From: Oxytricha trifallax
Lineage: Eukaryota > Ciliophora > Spirotrichea > Sporadotrichida > Oxytrichidae
Reading direction: 5' to 3'
DNA length: 64,000 nt
Assembly (NCBI GenBank): GCA_000711775.1
Contig: ARYC01001086.1
Location: 30,089-94,088, forward strand
The notes under the pieces are model-generated. The model was not told the origin of the DNA and made no database searches. It saw only the letters and a program-made list of their open reading frames with translations. Below, in pieces: positions 23,401 to 34,591 of this stretch (position 1 is the first letter of the stretch; the number at the start of each line of letters is the position of its first letter). Position numbers and translations under genes: made by a program.

Positions 23401-24620
23401 TTTATAAATGCAGCAATATTTTAATTATTCTGTTGGGAGCGTTTTTCACTCTAATCACTAACGTATTAATTACTATTTTTATCAGAACCTCTATTATTAT
23501 TCTCTCTCGCTTTTTTAATGCTTAATTACTAAGGTTTGTTATTTTATTTGTAGAAATCTGATATGTAACCGTTTTGTGTTGGAGGAGCTTCTTGAGTGTT
23601 TTATTGATAAATCTTGGGTAAAAATCTATAAATTAAATTAAATAAAAGGTTTAAACTCAGACATTATTTAGTTAATTACAATGATAGTAGCTTTATTATT
23701 ATATACATGTATAGATTTATATTCTAGAAAACATTATACAGTGCCATAGAAAACTTACGAATTTTGATTGTTAAGTTGTTAAGTGTTGAAGGTAGAGTTA
23801 GTGAGAATATTTGGGTCTTTCGTTTAAAATTGAGGTTGATTCATATAAATGTTTTGATTAACCCCAGAATGCTTTTATTGCATATTGTTGGTGTTACTCA
23901 TCTGTGGTGTTTATTGATTTATTCTATATGCATAAAAGTTAAATAAATATATAGATTGAGTTTGAAAATGCGATCTCCAGATTGAAAATTTTCGAATTAA
24001 AAAAAAAAACAATCAAAAAGCTTAACTTACAATGGAATTTTGTTTGGATCAATGGTTTAATGAGGACTTTAGATTATTATTTAATTGTGAATTGTAGTTA
24101 CTTCATTCCTTATAATAATCCATAAAATAATAAAGATATCATATAATATGCCATTGTATTAACAATAATTACCCCAAAATCCCATTTCACAAGTAAATAG
24201 CATATAAAATGTTTATTATTTATTATATTTATAGTGAATATTGGCTGGTTTTGGTTCAATATCATCTGTGTTATCAACTATTTCAAATGGTGGATGCTCA
24301 ATCTCCTCAACTTTAACTTGCAGCTACTAAGCCAATTATTGATATTTCTGTTTGGTTTTAGGGGATGTGCCAATTATACTGGAAATCACAGATTACTGCT
24401 GTTATTATTATGATTTTATTCCATATTCTATATTTGAATATTACTGCTGCTACTACTATTGATAGTCCTAGAATAGAGAGTTTTTATATGTGAAATTTTA
24501 AATAAAATGGAATCTTTCTCCAAATTTGATGTTATTACAACGATAAATGATAAAAACAAATTAGAATTGTAAAAATTAATTTTCTCTTTCTTCTCTTACC
24601 TAATGCTGTGTTTAAGACAT
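20435..24620 (-). CDS. polyQ protein with cyclic-nucleotide-binding domain
   Basis: Start at 24620-24618 (MSQTQHQ), then an intron of about 130 nt (GTAAGA...CTATTCTAG), then DYQQQQQQQYSN and a second Q run, both largely written with TAG/TAA. Further pieces: QVKVEEIEHPPFEIVD (about 24300), a K/R/N-rich stretch, a Q/N-rich block (22500-22750), a Cys/His-rich stretch (VGGHHGAGGRLCAVCAKKH near 22090), an S/R/N-rich linker (RSLSTNSRNRAGSQSGRQ, about 21800) and PRASPGNYKAMVLTPKKT (about 21400). The C-terminal part (about 21070-20800) is a cyclic-nucleotide-binding fold: QDQVLYKSGSQDTLVYFVLF then GWTVGEEVLFDKNMQIRQES, with the GE and Arg of the phosphate-binding cassette. It ends at TGA 20435-20437. 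Probably a cAMP/cGMP-responsive regulator. IESs lie between the blocks but not all joins were worked out. Confidence 0.75.
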
Positions 24621-24783
24621 TTCACTTTACTAATTTTAAATTAATTATTTATTAAAATAATTCTAGAATTTTTCTAATTCACCCCCCCCTTTATTTTTAT
24701 TCTTATAGATAGAATTATCAGTGAATATAATCTCTAAATTAATTTGATAAAGGTAATTTTGTAAAATTAAATTTGAAAAAAAA

Positions 24784-26494
24784 ATGAGTAAATATAGCTA
24801 ATCATTCAAAAACCTTAAAATATTCATCTATGCGTTTAGTCTATTTGTTGTTTTGCCTAATATGATAGCGACCTAATAAATATGCCCTGCCTTGAGTTGT
24901 GACTTGCCCATCTCGACTGATTTAACTATTAAAAACGGTCAGTGCTTCCAGCATTCTGGGGATTCACCAGTGACCTATATCAGAACCTATCAATCATTAA
25001 TAATTCAAAATAATTACATCTAAAATATAGGTAGTTTTAATTAATTGTTTTTATATATATCTGGAATAATTGAATGTGCTAATCCATAGCAGCTATGTAT
25101 GCTAGTGGATGGTGAATATGCTTGGACTCGTGCAATAAGACAGAACAACTCCACACTAAACAGAACTAATAGAGACAGTAATTTCATAATATAATATTAT
25201 TTCTTATCAAAGTTTGAGAAATATTTTAAAATCTTAACAGAGACATGTCGTAGGTTTATCAAAAAATTACATAGAAAAATTGTGAAGATATTGAAAGTTC
25301 ATAATAGGGACTCTAAAGTGGTAGGAAATGCGAATTACATGCATAGTGTAAACTTCAATATATTATTTCTTTAAAAAATGTAAGTGATCTATGTAAAGTT
25401 AGAGAAATTTGTTTGATCAAACTATGTTTATTAGCAAAAATTGTGATGCTGGAAGCAGAAGATGCGTGGGAAAAGCAATAGCTGAAAGTTGTGAAACACA
25501 CTAAGATTGCGATGTTAATTTAGGTTGCTTAGAAGAATTTGCTTTCCCTTATAAGACTACTTGCCAGAATTTGAAGACAACCAATGAGATATTTATGTTT
25601 TTACATCACACTTGAAATATCTTGAAGAAGTATTTTACTAAAAAATGACTTTTGTTATTCTGATTTCGATTGCTAGCCAACCCACATGTGTTGGTACAGA
25701 TTTCCTACAAGCACCAGAACTTAATGCCTGGAAATGTACTCCATCGATACTTTCATAGACATTGGAAACATTAGAAACACTTCCCTCTCCGTGATTGATC
25801 AGAGTATCTACACTGGCAGGCTTTGTAAAAGTGGAGTTGCTTTCATAACAAACGATAAGACAGCCAGATGTGTGGAGATATCAAACATAACCACAAACAT
25901 CGATAACTATGCCACAAATTAGTAAGCTCCATTCTTGTGCTCATTGACTGCTGCTGCTAATGCTTGCAGATACAATTACATAGCTTTGAATGGAACCATT
26001 CGAACACTGGCAGAGGACTACTGCGAATGCTCATTGTAAAATTAACTCAATAGTAAATATCAGGGGGTCTGCCCATTCCCAGGCTAGGAACAAGTTTATA
26101 AATATGTCAATGCCTCTAGAATCACAATGCAAAACACTAATTGCTCCTCTCTTGATAGATACAACATGTAAACATAAAGTTGATTTATGTTAAATTTCCC
26201 CCTCTTCACTGTTAATTTGATTTAGAAAATGAATGGTATATAGTTTACGCTTAAAACGATTGTGGTGCCGGAGGGAAAGGAGGTGAATTATATGATAACT
26301 GGGCTCTTGCAGTAGAAGCTCAATTTAATATGACCTACTGGCCCTTCATCCAAAGTAATCAAACAAACACCTGCATGAACTAAGTCATGGCAATTAGTAG
26401 ACTCAGTATTGATAAGAGCCATGGTGTGTTTGGGTTAACCGTTTCTCTGATATCTACTTTTGTTGTGATAAGTTTGATAGCATTAATTTTATGA
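24784..26494 (+). CDS. cysteine-rich surface protein with TM anchor
   Basis: Starts MSKYSQSFKNL followed by a hydrophobic signal-like stretch (IFIYAFSLFVVLPNMIA) and ICPALSCDLPIS. The long middle has regularly spaced cysteines (CDAGSRRCVGKAIAESCETH, DVNLGCLEEFAFPYKTTC, YSDFDCQPTHMCWYRF and DNYATNQQAPFLCSLTAAAN).  N-glycosylation-type NxS/T motifs are frequent. It ends with a single hydrophobic segment (LTVSLISTFVVISLIALIL) directly before TGA 26492-26494, so it is probably a type I membrane or GPI-like surface protein; ciliates have large families of such proteins. Several AT-rich interruptions (about 25020-25075, 25170-25260, 25360-25420, 25600-25640, 26190-26225) look like IESs or introns. 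No precise family name can be given. Confidence 0.75.
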
Positions 26495-26645
26495 TTTTAT
26501 GAAGAAAAATAAACTATAGAAAGCAAAGAGAAAAGCTGATAGAGTTTTATAATTTTTATTTGATTTAATATTTGATAGTTAACTTAATTTTTTAATAAAA
26601 TAGACAAATAAGATTCAAACCATTATTTATTGTGAGTAAATTATA

Positions 26646-27056
26646 TTGTAGGAATATATTCGAATTTGGAAATTAATTTAAATTAAATAAATAATTAATT
26701 AAAATATTGGCAGTTATAGTTGTCCAATTTGAACGATCTTGGGCTTATTCGGTAGAGATTTCAAAATTAACTGGATTTTTTAGTGGCGGTACTATTTTAT
26801 CGCATCCCTGGAGAGAGATAAATCGAATTTAATGTGATGGTATAATTAAATTAATTTAGAAGTTTTTAATTAAAGTCGATTTACTCTCTCCAGGGATGCG
26901 ATAAAATAGTACCGCCACTAAAAAATCCAGTTAATTTTGAAATTTTTACCGAATAAGCCCAAGATCGTTCAAATTGGACAACTATAACTGTCAATAATTT
27001 AATTAATTATTTATTTAATTTAAATTAATATCTTAAATTCGAATATATTCCTACAA
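26646..27056. mobile_element. 411-bp palindromic element flanked by TA
   Basis: Two near-identical inverted arms (26646-26818 and 26884-27056, about 172 bp each) surround a 65-bp loop. Outer ends read TTGTAGGAATATATTCGAAT, and a TA dinucleotide sits on each side (26644-26645, 27057-27058), as for Tc1/mariner-type target duplication. There is no coding capacity, so it is a MITE-like non-autonomous element. It lies between the convergent 3' ends of the surface-protein and C2 genes. Confidence 0.88.
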
Positions 27057-27078
27057 TAATAAAGAATTGCTCTGCTTT

Positions 27079-28305
27079 TCAGTAATAAGTTGGGTATGGA
27101 TTATATTGGTAACCTGTATTGTATAATTAATAGTATATTAATTTAAAAATACTTACATTAAATTTTTTTAATTTATTTTATGTCTACATTTGAGTTGGGG
27201 GATAGTAAGATTGCTATTAAGGATATTATTGCTGGTATGCTTATTAAGGAGCAGTAAAATAATTACTATTAAAAACATGAAGTTTATGAATGAAATAAAC
27301 AAGTAATTTCATTAAGTTTATACTGTGGATAAATCTGTTATTGCTAAACAGGATATTACTACATAGGCTGTTGCATTTAAGGGATTTAATATTGAGGTTA
27401 TTACACTCCCATTCCCATGTTCATAGGGAGTTGAGGGGTAATCATAGCTCCAGTTTACTGTGTATTTTAAGCTTAACTACCTGCCCCACCAAGCATAGTC
27501 ATCAAATTTCCAGTTTTAATATATAATTTACAATAAAGAATAATCTTCTTTTAACAGTGAAGAGTTAATTTTACCATTAAAAATCTTGAAATTTAAGTAT
27601 TTTTTACAGTTTCCTTGGGCACTTCTTAAGTTCTGCTTGGTCCATCCCAAACACTGGTAAGTAAAATTTCTCCTGCTCTCTTGTTTTTCCAGAGGAGCAC
27701 GAACCATTCAGTAATACCCTTGCCATGCATCAATTGAGAAAGTTTTATCTAGCATCTGCCAATTACCATAAATAAATTAATAAATCATAAAAGTGACTGT
27801 AATTTTTTAGATATTGTTTTATAAAATTGCTAAATTAATGAATGTCGTCGTCATTTAAGAGAAAAGCCTCCTCCATCACTTTTATTTCTAAAATCTCTGA
27901 TGGGTCGTTACAACTATTACAAAAATAATTAAATTTTTACTTAATATGAAGAGATCAATCCAAAACTATTCATAAAAAAACATGACTGCATCATTTTAAT
28001 TTTTTAAATCCTTTATAATATTATAATAATCTCAAATTCCTCGCTCCACCTGGGATTCTTACCGCCATCCTTGCACACTTTAGTCTTATATATGAGCCCA
28101 TTAACTTTGAGTTACACGTATGGATCCATAGTTGTGAATGTGTTCACGTCTCTCTTCAATTTCGCATCCTTCACTATTGCTATATTTTAATAAAAAATCT
28201 GATAAGAAAATATCAACTAAATCTATGATAAAATTCCCACATATAATTTAGCAATATAATCTTCAAGGTGCCTGGAAGCACGCTAATTATATTTTACTCT
28301 GCCAT
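27079..28305 (-). CDS. C2-domain protein with P/Q/Y-rich tail
   Basis: Start at 28305-28303 (MAEQNIISVLPGTLKII). A C2 domain follows in pieces: IVKDAKLKRDVNTFTTMDPY and VQLKVNGLIYKTKVCKDGG (about 28020-28190), NDPSEILEIKVMEEAF (about 27880), then GRCQIKLSQLMHGKGITEWF and VLLWKNKRAGEILLTSVWDG (about 27630-27760). The MDPY and NPRW motifs are typical of C2 calcium/phospholipid-binding domains. The tail (about 27500-27080) is rich in P, Q and Y (NMGMGVQQPQYQIPQMQQPM; SYYPPTQMQT; YQYNPYPTYY) and ends at TGA 27079-27081. Pointer candidates are TATA for the first join and a 3-bp ATT for the DDDI-GRCQ join; others are unresolved. The set-up resembles short plant-like C2 proteins with proline-rich tails that bind membranes in response to calcium. 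Confidence 0.82.
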
Positions 28306-28582
28306 TGTTTTTTTGTTAAAATGATGTAATTTTAAAAAAATGATTATAGAATTTTAATTATTTTTAGATTTCACATTTTTTCTCTAAAAGTTAAATAGAA
28401 TAACATAATTTTAAGTTGATAATAATTTCAGAATTTAGAGATATTGCAAATATATTTATTATTTTTTTTATCATCAAATGAAATTAATATCACTCTATAT
28501 ACTAATTTTCTAATATAGTTATAAAATCACTCATTAGTATATTTTTCTGAATAAATTTAATAAAGATTAATATATAAATTAA

Positions 28583-28815
28583 ATGTCAACAACAAGCACA
28601 ATTAAGATTAAAGGGCTCAAGGATATTAATGGCATGAGAATCAGAGATAGTGGTGTGAGTGAGTACACCATCACGACAGGCAATTTGGTATCTGCTTTTA
28701 ATATGAAATAGAGAGAAAATGCGAGTGGTGGTAATACTGCAGGCAACATACTTAGAAATAAAAAAGCCAATAATTTTGAAAAATTAGCTTCAAATATGAA
28801 ATTTAAAAAGATGAT
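28583..28815 (+). CDS. first segment of a split gene, unknown product
   Basis: ATG at 28583 opens MSTTSTIKIKGLKDINGMRI and reaches ...SNMKFKKM, where the frame runs into the left end of the large transposon. The last six bases, GATGAT (28810-28815), recur at 38366-38371, and joining there continues in frame as KFKKMMGTGKDFEELIKMMK. This pair is the expected pattern of two germline segments separated by one IES that contains the whole transposon. The continued reading of the unspliced ORF into the transposon (IKPQEQNF...) ends at 28872 and is probably meaningless. No family recognised; the fragment is basic and N/K-rich. Confidence 0.7.
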
Positions 28816-28836
28816 AAAACCCCAAGAGTAAAATTT
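28816..28836 (+). repeat. left terminal inverted repeat
   Basis: 21 bp beginning AAAACCCCAAGAGTAAAATT; the exact reverse complement is at 37571-37591. Overlaps the frame of the upstream host segment and abuts its GATGAT pointer. Confidence 0.9.
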
Positions 28837-28901
28837 CAACGAATTTTGCGAATTAAAATTTAATCAACAATGAATCAAATGCTAGTTTAAATATATAATC
28901 A

Positions 28902-31131
28902 TCATTCAACAATCTTGCAAATCTTGTCGTAGTACTTCTTCTCCTCCTTGGTCATGGTTGAGCTGCCTGCCACGCTGGCCTTGATGTCGTTCTTGTATAC
29001 AATCTCTTCCCAGTACCACCTTCTCAGCTGGTCCGTCTCCACCTTTTCCCACACGTCGGAGAAGTGATCGATGATGACACGGGGTGCCCAGGGGTTTGCG
29101 ATGTAGACTGCCTGCAGCCCCGAGTACACCTTGTCCTGGCTCACCCTCTCAAGCTTCTACATTTCGGCGTTGACAAGGTCCACCTGGGCCTGGCTGGGTT
29201 GGGCATTGAAGTCGTTGAGATTGGTCGCGACGAGGTGCTCCCTCACTTCTTGTGAAATGCGCTTCAACTTGTAAGATGATGCCAGGGACCTGGTCCAATG
29301 CCAAGTGAACAGGAGATCTTCATGATCATCAAGATGAACTTCAAATCTCTCAATTATGCTTTCATAAGAGGGCAAATCCTTTTCCCATCTCAAGAATTCG
29401 AAATTCCTGCAGATAAATTCAAACCAGCAATAGGTGGCCTTCATGAGCTCAGCTCTCCTTTATTCAGCAGATTCCTTCTTTTGCTCTTGAGTTTTATCAC
29501 TGAACACAATCTTGGTATTTCTAGCATTCAGTGAACTCTCCTTCAAAGCAGATGAAATTGCTTCTTTTACATGTTCATCATTCCTCAAGCCAACGAGTTG
29601 TTTTGATCTTGGTTGTCTGATTTTAGACTATTTAGGCTCACTGACTGGTTTCCTGTATCTTGTGCTCCCAGTTCCTTTGCCTTACTTTCTTCTAAGTTTG
29701 CTTTAGAAATTTCTGGGACTCTTGCGAGGTATATCAGGTCGTCCTTTCTTATAAACATACTTGCCCTCCATAATCAGAGTCCACTCCTTTAGAAATGCTT
29801 TCTTAAATTGTGCAGGTGGATTATCTTCAACCATGTCAATTATGTTTAGATAGGCAACTCCCTTCAACCATGAAAGAACAAGACGATTTTTGTTAGAGCA
29901 CTCAAATGCATCGCGCTCAGCAGTGTCCATAATAAACCACTTCCCAGAATCCTTAATAAATGCACCTGCATGAGCCTCTCTCTTAACAACACGAGATTTA
30001 TCGGGTGAAAGAATCTCGATTATCATTTGGAAAAGGTATCTATCCTTTGTGAGATGACTCTGCAAGAACTGTGGAAACTTAAATAGTAGATTCTTTCTGT
30101 AGTTGTCCAACATTGGATTTGTGAAAGAGTGAATGACTTTAGGAGTGTACCAAATATCCTTCTTAACATCATAAAGGATGTGGTGAAAATTCTTCAAAGA
30201 GATGCCATGTTCCACAAGATGTTCAGGTTAACGAGTTCGCACCATATGAGCTCTAGATTGATAAAGGGCGACGAACTTCTCGACACTGTCAAACAATGGA
30301 CCACCTACAAACATATTGATAGCATGCACAACACAGGCAAACTTATTTTAGTCAGTTCTTCCTGGGTGCCATTTTGCTTTAGGAAATAATTTAGATGGGT
30401 CCATCTGTTCTTGATTCTCATAGAGTTTGGTGCATTTGAACTCCCTTAGAACTTCCAAGTAACGCTTTTCACGGAAATCATTGCCAGTCTCTAAAACATA
30501 TTCACTATAATTTTCTTCAGCATCTGGATCTTTGTGTTCTGCAGATGCAGCTTCTTGCCACTCATCAGCAATGAGGTTGTCGATTTAGTAATTTAGAGAA
30601 AATCGAGCAGCATTCTAGTCTCTTGGTCATACTGTTGAAGCATTTGGCTCTGCTTAGGCTGTCTGACTCTTCCTCACTCATGCTGACATCTTCCATCTGT
30701 CCCTTGCATTCCTCCTCCTGCTGGTGGCCTGCCAACTCATGAGAGTTTCCATTCACACTAACCTTATGAGAATCTTGCGAACTGCTGTCAGAATCATCAC
30801 TATCACTTGAACTAGTTCCTTCGTCCTTGTCTCGATCAGAGCGCGCTTCCGCGTAGATGATCCAGTAGGGGTGGTCATGGAGACCTGGCATCTTCTCACT
30901 GACAAAAGACTCAACTCTGGCTCGATCACATGGATACATCAGCTTCGAGTGCTCCACCCACACTGTCTTTCCTCGAGGATCGTTTTCATACATGACCTTG
31001 GCGTGAATGGCGTTCCTAATCACCTTTACTTCTAGGATGTCTCTCACTTTGGAGGCCTCTCCCTTGCCAAGTGGTGCTTGCTGCTGGATCTGTTGTTGTG
31101 GACCCTTGCTTTAATCTGAGCTTGACTCCAT
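28902..31131 (-). CDS. transposon protein with cysteine-protease-like core
   Basis: Starts MESSSDQSKGPQQQIQQQAP at 31131. The N-terminal part (VRDILEVKVIRNAIHAKVMY, about 30930-31050) is a compact basic domain, followed by a D/S/E-rich acidic stretch. After a frame break near 30590 comes DEWQEAASAEHKDPDAEENY and then a region with the layout of a papain-fold peptidase: Cys and His in NKFACVVHAINMFVGG (about 30330), then His and Asp in REAHAGAFIKDSGKWFIMDT (about 29930-29980). The C-x-x-H-A-x-N motif and the GKWFxMD motif recall Josephin/Ulp1-like cysteine proteases. A second frame break near 29690 precedes a W-rich helical C-terminus ending at TGA 28902-28904. Protease function is an inference from motifs. 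It may be a counterpart of one of the two non-transposase TBE proteins. Confidence 0.6.
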
Positions 31132-31493
31132 TTCTAATATCAAAACTTAATTCTTAAAATAAATTATAATTTTAATAGGGCGTATTAGATTTAAAATATT
31201 GGGAATTAAACTTTAATGCCCTATTAAATATTTTAGTATTAAAAGTGCGCATAACTTACCAAATCAGTGTTGCAGAGGAATTCGAGGGTAAAAACGCAAA
31301 TGGGGACCAGCAAAGATAGTCATTCGAGAGCCCTTGAAAAGACGCATCGTCCTCTAATCTACGACACAGACAATTGCTTCCCAGGCTGAGATAAACTTCA
31401 AATAAGAATGGTAGGGTTTTGGCACTTTTAATAGAGTAAGGGTGATTCGTGATTTCGCAGATTGGGTGACCAAAACCAGAATCAATTACAGTA

Positions 31494-33356
31494 TCAGACA
31501 GCCTGCAGCCTCAGATGCCTCAGGGCATCGACCAAAGAGCATGCGAACGCGCCGGTGAGCCACCGCATGTCCAAGTGGGAGAGCTGCACAGCCAGGGCCT
31601 GCGCATAGCGCCGCAGCTGCTTCCTATAGTCTATTAGGGGAGGTAAACTTACTTCGTAGAGACAGGCAGGAGCATGGGGTTGAGGTCGCGGCACTTAATG
31701 AACCTGAATGCCTTTTCCACTGGAGCCATGTCGTACTGGTAGGGGCCCAAGAAGAGTATGGGGACATTAAGCTTCTGAAAGACGCTATTGGTGTAGCTGC
31801 TACGGTGGTAGGACGCGTTGTCCATCAACAATAGGGAGTGAGATCGCCAATCTTATTCTTAGTTATCTAAATGCTCTACAATGTCCATAATGAAAGCCAA
31901 AAAAGTGTGAGAGTTAGTATATCCCACACTAACATTGAACATGAATGTGCCCATATTTGATGCAGCTGCTGTTATACATAACCTGCTAACTCGTCGTTAT
32001 GAAGATTCTACATTCTACTTCTTTCCTGATATCCATGAATAGCTTCGGCAGTCTGTATTTTGAATGATGGTCTCATCAATGTTGTAAAATAGTGAATGCT
32101 GAACAGGAAGCTTGAATAAAATATGCTGAAGCAATTTAGCGTTACAATAGGGATTTCAAATTATTATGGTTGGGTGTGAGGTGAGAGATTTTGTGATAGC
32201 GCATGTGCATCTCCTTCTTCAGGAATTAACTTATGCGATACTGAGACAATTACTCATCCAACTACTGCTTCAGTTTGTTCATTATTTTCCTGGTAGTAAT
32301 TATGCCTTGGTCATTTTCGATGGTTTCGCAGATGCAGGCTTTCACATCTTCACTTAGATAAAGTTGTTTTCGGCCCCTCTTCTGGAACAAGTAAATCAGG
32401 TTATTTGCTATCGAGCTTTAGTAGCCTTTAAACATGATATCGACTAATACCTAGCAGCCTAGAGATACTAGTCACATCAATCTGCTACTCGTTGTTATGT
32501 TAAACAAGTTCATTGATCCTACTCCATTCAGTTTGATGAGTAATATTCCTATAATGGCGCAACAAAGTTCTTCCATGCATAGGCTGTAGATTAGAGTATT
32601 GAGTGGCAGTATTGTTTATCACAACTTAGGATTCTGAGTTTAGATTTTCTTGACTTTAAACTGAGTGTTCTTGTTCATTCTGGTGATCATAGATGGGCAA
32701 GTCATCAGTAAAATTTCCTACATCTGGAAATGCCCACTATTATACAAGGTGTGCTAGTCTAAGAATTTCACTTTTCGGTAAAAGGCTTTCGCTATCTTCA
32801 AATGATTTGAGAAACCTAGTGACTTGAGACCTGGGATCAAATATCTCAAAGAGTGGGCCTTTTCCAATAGTCGTGTACCCCTACAAATAATGCTGACTTA
32901 TTCTGCTATTTCCAGAGAGGAGTATTCTTCAATCTATACCTCCTCCTCACTCTCTATTGGCATGTAGACCAACTGGCTGCGTAATACGCCCACCTCCTTG
33001 GGTTGCTTGTGGTTTTGGAGATTGGACTTTGCATGAAAACTTCTGGGCTCGCAAGGATTTTATGAAATAGCTTCTGAAGACACAATTTGCTGCTCGTCAA
33101 CTTCTTGTTAGAGAGAGGATGTATTGGGAATAAGTGTTTTACGAGGACGCCCACGCTTTCGTTTATTTAGTGGTTTCGATTTCGTCTGCATTAGGAGAGA
33201 TTTCTCAAAGCGTATTCCTAATAGTTTTAAAATTATTCTTTGGGTATAAAACCGCCTCAATAATCTTTTTAAAGCTAGACTTCCTGAATTAAAATTGAGG
33301 AAGTTTATTCCTGGCACCCTCCACAGAATGTTATTAATAATTGTTTTATTATGCAA
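31494..33356 (-). pseudogene. DD34E transposase of the TBE-like element, frames broken
   Basis: N-terminal basic region (about 33160-33350, including NKRKRGRPRKTLI, an AT-hook-like motif), a helix-turn-helix-like section (about 32250-32400, YLSEDVKACICETIEND) and the catalytic core. Acidic residues are D in FYNIDETI (32075-32077), D in LLMDNASYH (31820-31822) and E in MAPVEKAFRFIK (31715-31717), with 34 residues between the last two, as in IS630/Tc1/mariner-type enzymes including TBE transposases. At least two frame shifts are needed: before the first D near 32110, and after RDLNPMLLPVSTK near 31650, beyond which the tail LRRYAQALAVQLSHLDMRWL continues in another frame to TGA 31494-31496. TAA/TAG occur as sense codons. 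All three catalytic residues are kept, so breaks may be recent or sequencing errors. Confidence 0.85.
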
Positions 33357-33429
33357 TAGTAGATGAACTTCCTAGACCTTTAGTCCAAGCTCTCGACAAG
33401 CGCGATCTTTATCTTTTTTTGACGCAAGA

Positions 33430-34181
33430 TGGAAAAGCCCATATGCCAAGCATTAAGTAAACAAACTCATACTTCCTTAGTGACATATTGAAAGGGACCA
33501 AGAATGTAAGAAATACATTTAAAGTTATAAGTCCACCTCATCATAGTATATCCGTAGAGACTAAGTCACTGTCTCTGCCATCCCACAGCTTGAAGGTCTT
33601 ACTGTCGCCGATCTTTTATTATTAGCTCAAGAGCATTCATAGTGCCTTGAGTTCCTGCCATCACCACGCGATTGGAAGAAGATTGATAGATAGTGGCTGG
33701 GTGATATTATCAATACTGTCATACCTGAGCAACTTTAAGCTAAAATTGATATTGCACTCAAGAAGAGAGCAGAGAGAATAGCTGAGTAGAGAAATCTGAA
33801 TGTGTAGTTAAGACCTGAATTTGCTGAGGCCTTTTCACATTGCTTGCACATTTCGCGTAAGTCAGTTCAACTATGTACTCATGTAATTTATAGAGGATAA
33901 AGGGAGAGCTGTTGCTCTCCTTAAGCCTAAATCAAAGAGAAAGCGCACTCGCTCAGAATTTGAGGAAACTAAGGAAGAGGAATCACTTATGAAGGCTGAT
34001 AAGAAAGAGTACATACATGCTCTAAGTAAAGCGCTTGAAAAAAGACTTCAACAACATAACCCAAGGTCACTTGCACAACCGCAGTTTCAATATGGGTATT
34101 CAGAGCCAGTTTCAAAATGCTTCCAATGAGAATTTGCCTTAAGGAAGTCAAAGCTTGAACAAGATGTAGTTCAACATTTGA
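33430..34181 (+). CDS. plus-strand basic protein of the transposon
   Basis: Plus-strand coding region between the transposase and the long gene, on the opposite strand to both. It reads LTVADLLLLAQEHS, then RDWKKIDRQWLGDIINTVIP and KKRAERIAEQRNLNVQLRPE; after a shift near 33890 it goes on FIEDKGRAVALLKPKSKRK, SEFEETKEEESLMKADKKEY and a Q-rich end, with TGA near 34179. Charged and helical, with a nuclear-localisation-like KPKSKRKRTR cluster. By position and size it may correspond to the 22-kDa protein of TBE elements, but this is a guess. Confidence 0.55.
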
Positions 34182-34591
34182 GGCTATGAATAGTTGCTTA
34201 TGATGATTCAGAATTATTGCCATGCCATTCATCTCTCCGAATCAGAATGCCAACTGGTAATTAACTATTAGGTAATTGAATGTGTGTCTGAATTTAATTA
34301 AGGTGTGATCCTATATCAAGAATTTATATTAAAGCGAATACTTACATTTAACTTTTAGTACTTTCACTTTTTAATCTAATATAATAGAGCGTCTTAAAGT
34401 ATTAGCTGAACAAAACGCTAATGTGAGGATTTAATAGCGTATTTTAGAGAATTTATGGATGCGTTATTAATTATAATGTTGAGAGTGAAGGTGAGAGATA
34501 ATTATGATTGAGTAGCTTTATAGTTAGTGTTTGAGTGAATTAGTTTTTAAAGGTAATTATGCGCTTATGAAGATTATGAATATGTTGGCAT

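Noticed and set aside
27114..27155. 42-nt GT-AG intron before the last exon of the C2 gene
   Set aside because: Splice sites look good, but the spliced frame does not lead into YQYNPYPTYY; left open because an IES join or indel could also apply.
29064..30389. Several plus-strand ORFs of 60-90 codons
   Set aside because: They overlap the minus-strand protease-like gene of the transposon and show no domain; shadows of its GC-richer codons.
31631..31652. 22-nt GT...AG stretch in the transposase that could be a mini-intron
   Set aside because: Removing it does not bring the catalytic core into the frame of the following YAQALAVQLSHLDM tail; a simple frame shift explains it better.
31145..34480. 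A second transposon nested in the TBE-like element, suggested by similar AT-rich spacers at both ends of the transposase block
   Set aside because: No convincing inverted repeat could be aligned between 31145-31250 and 34365-34480.
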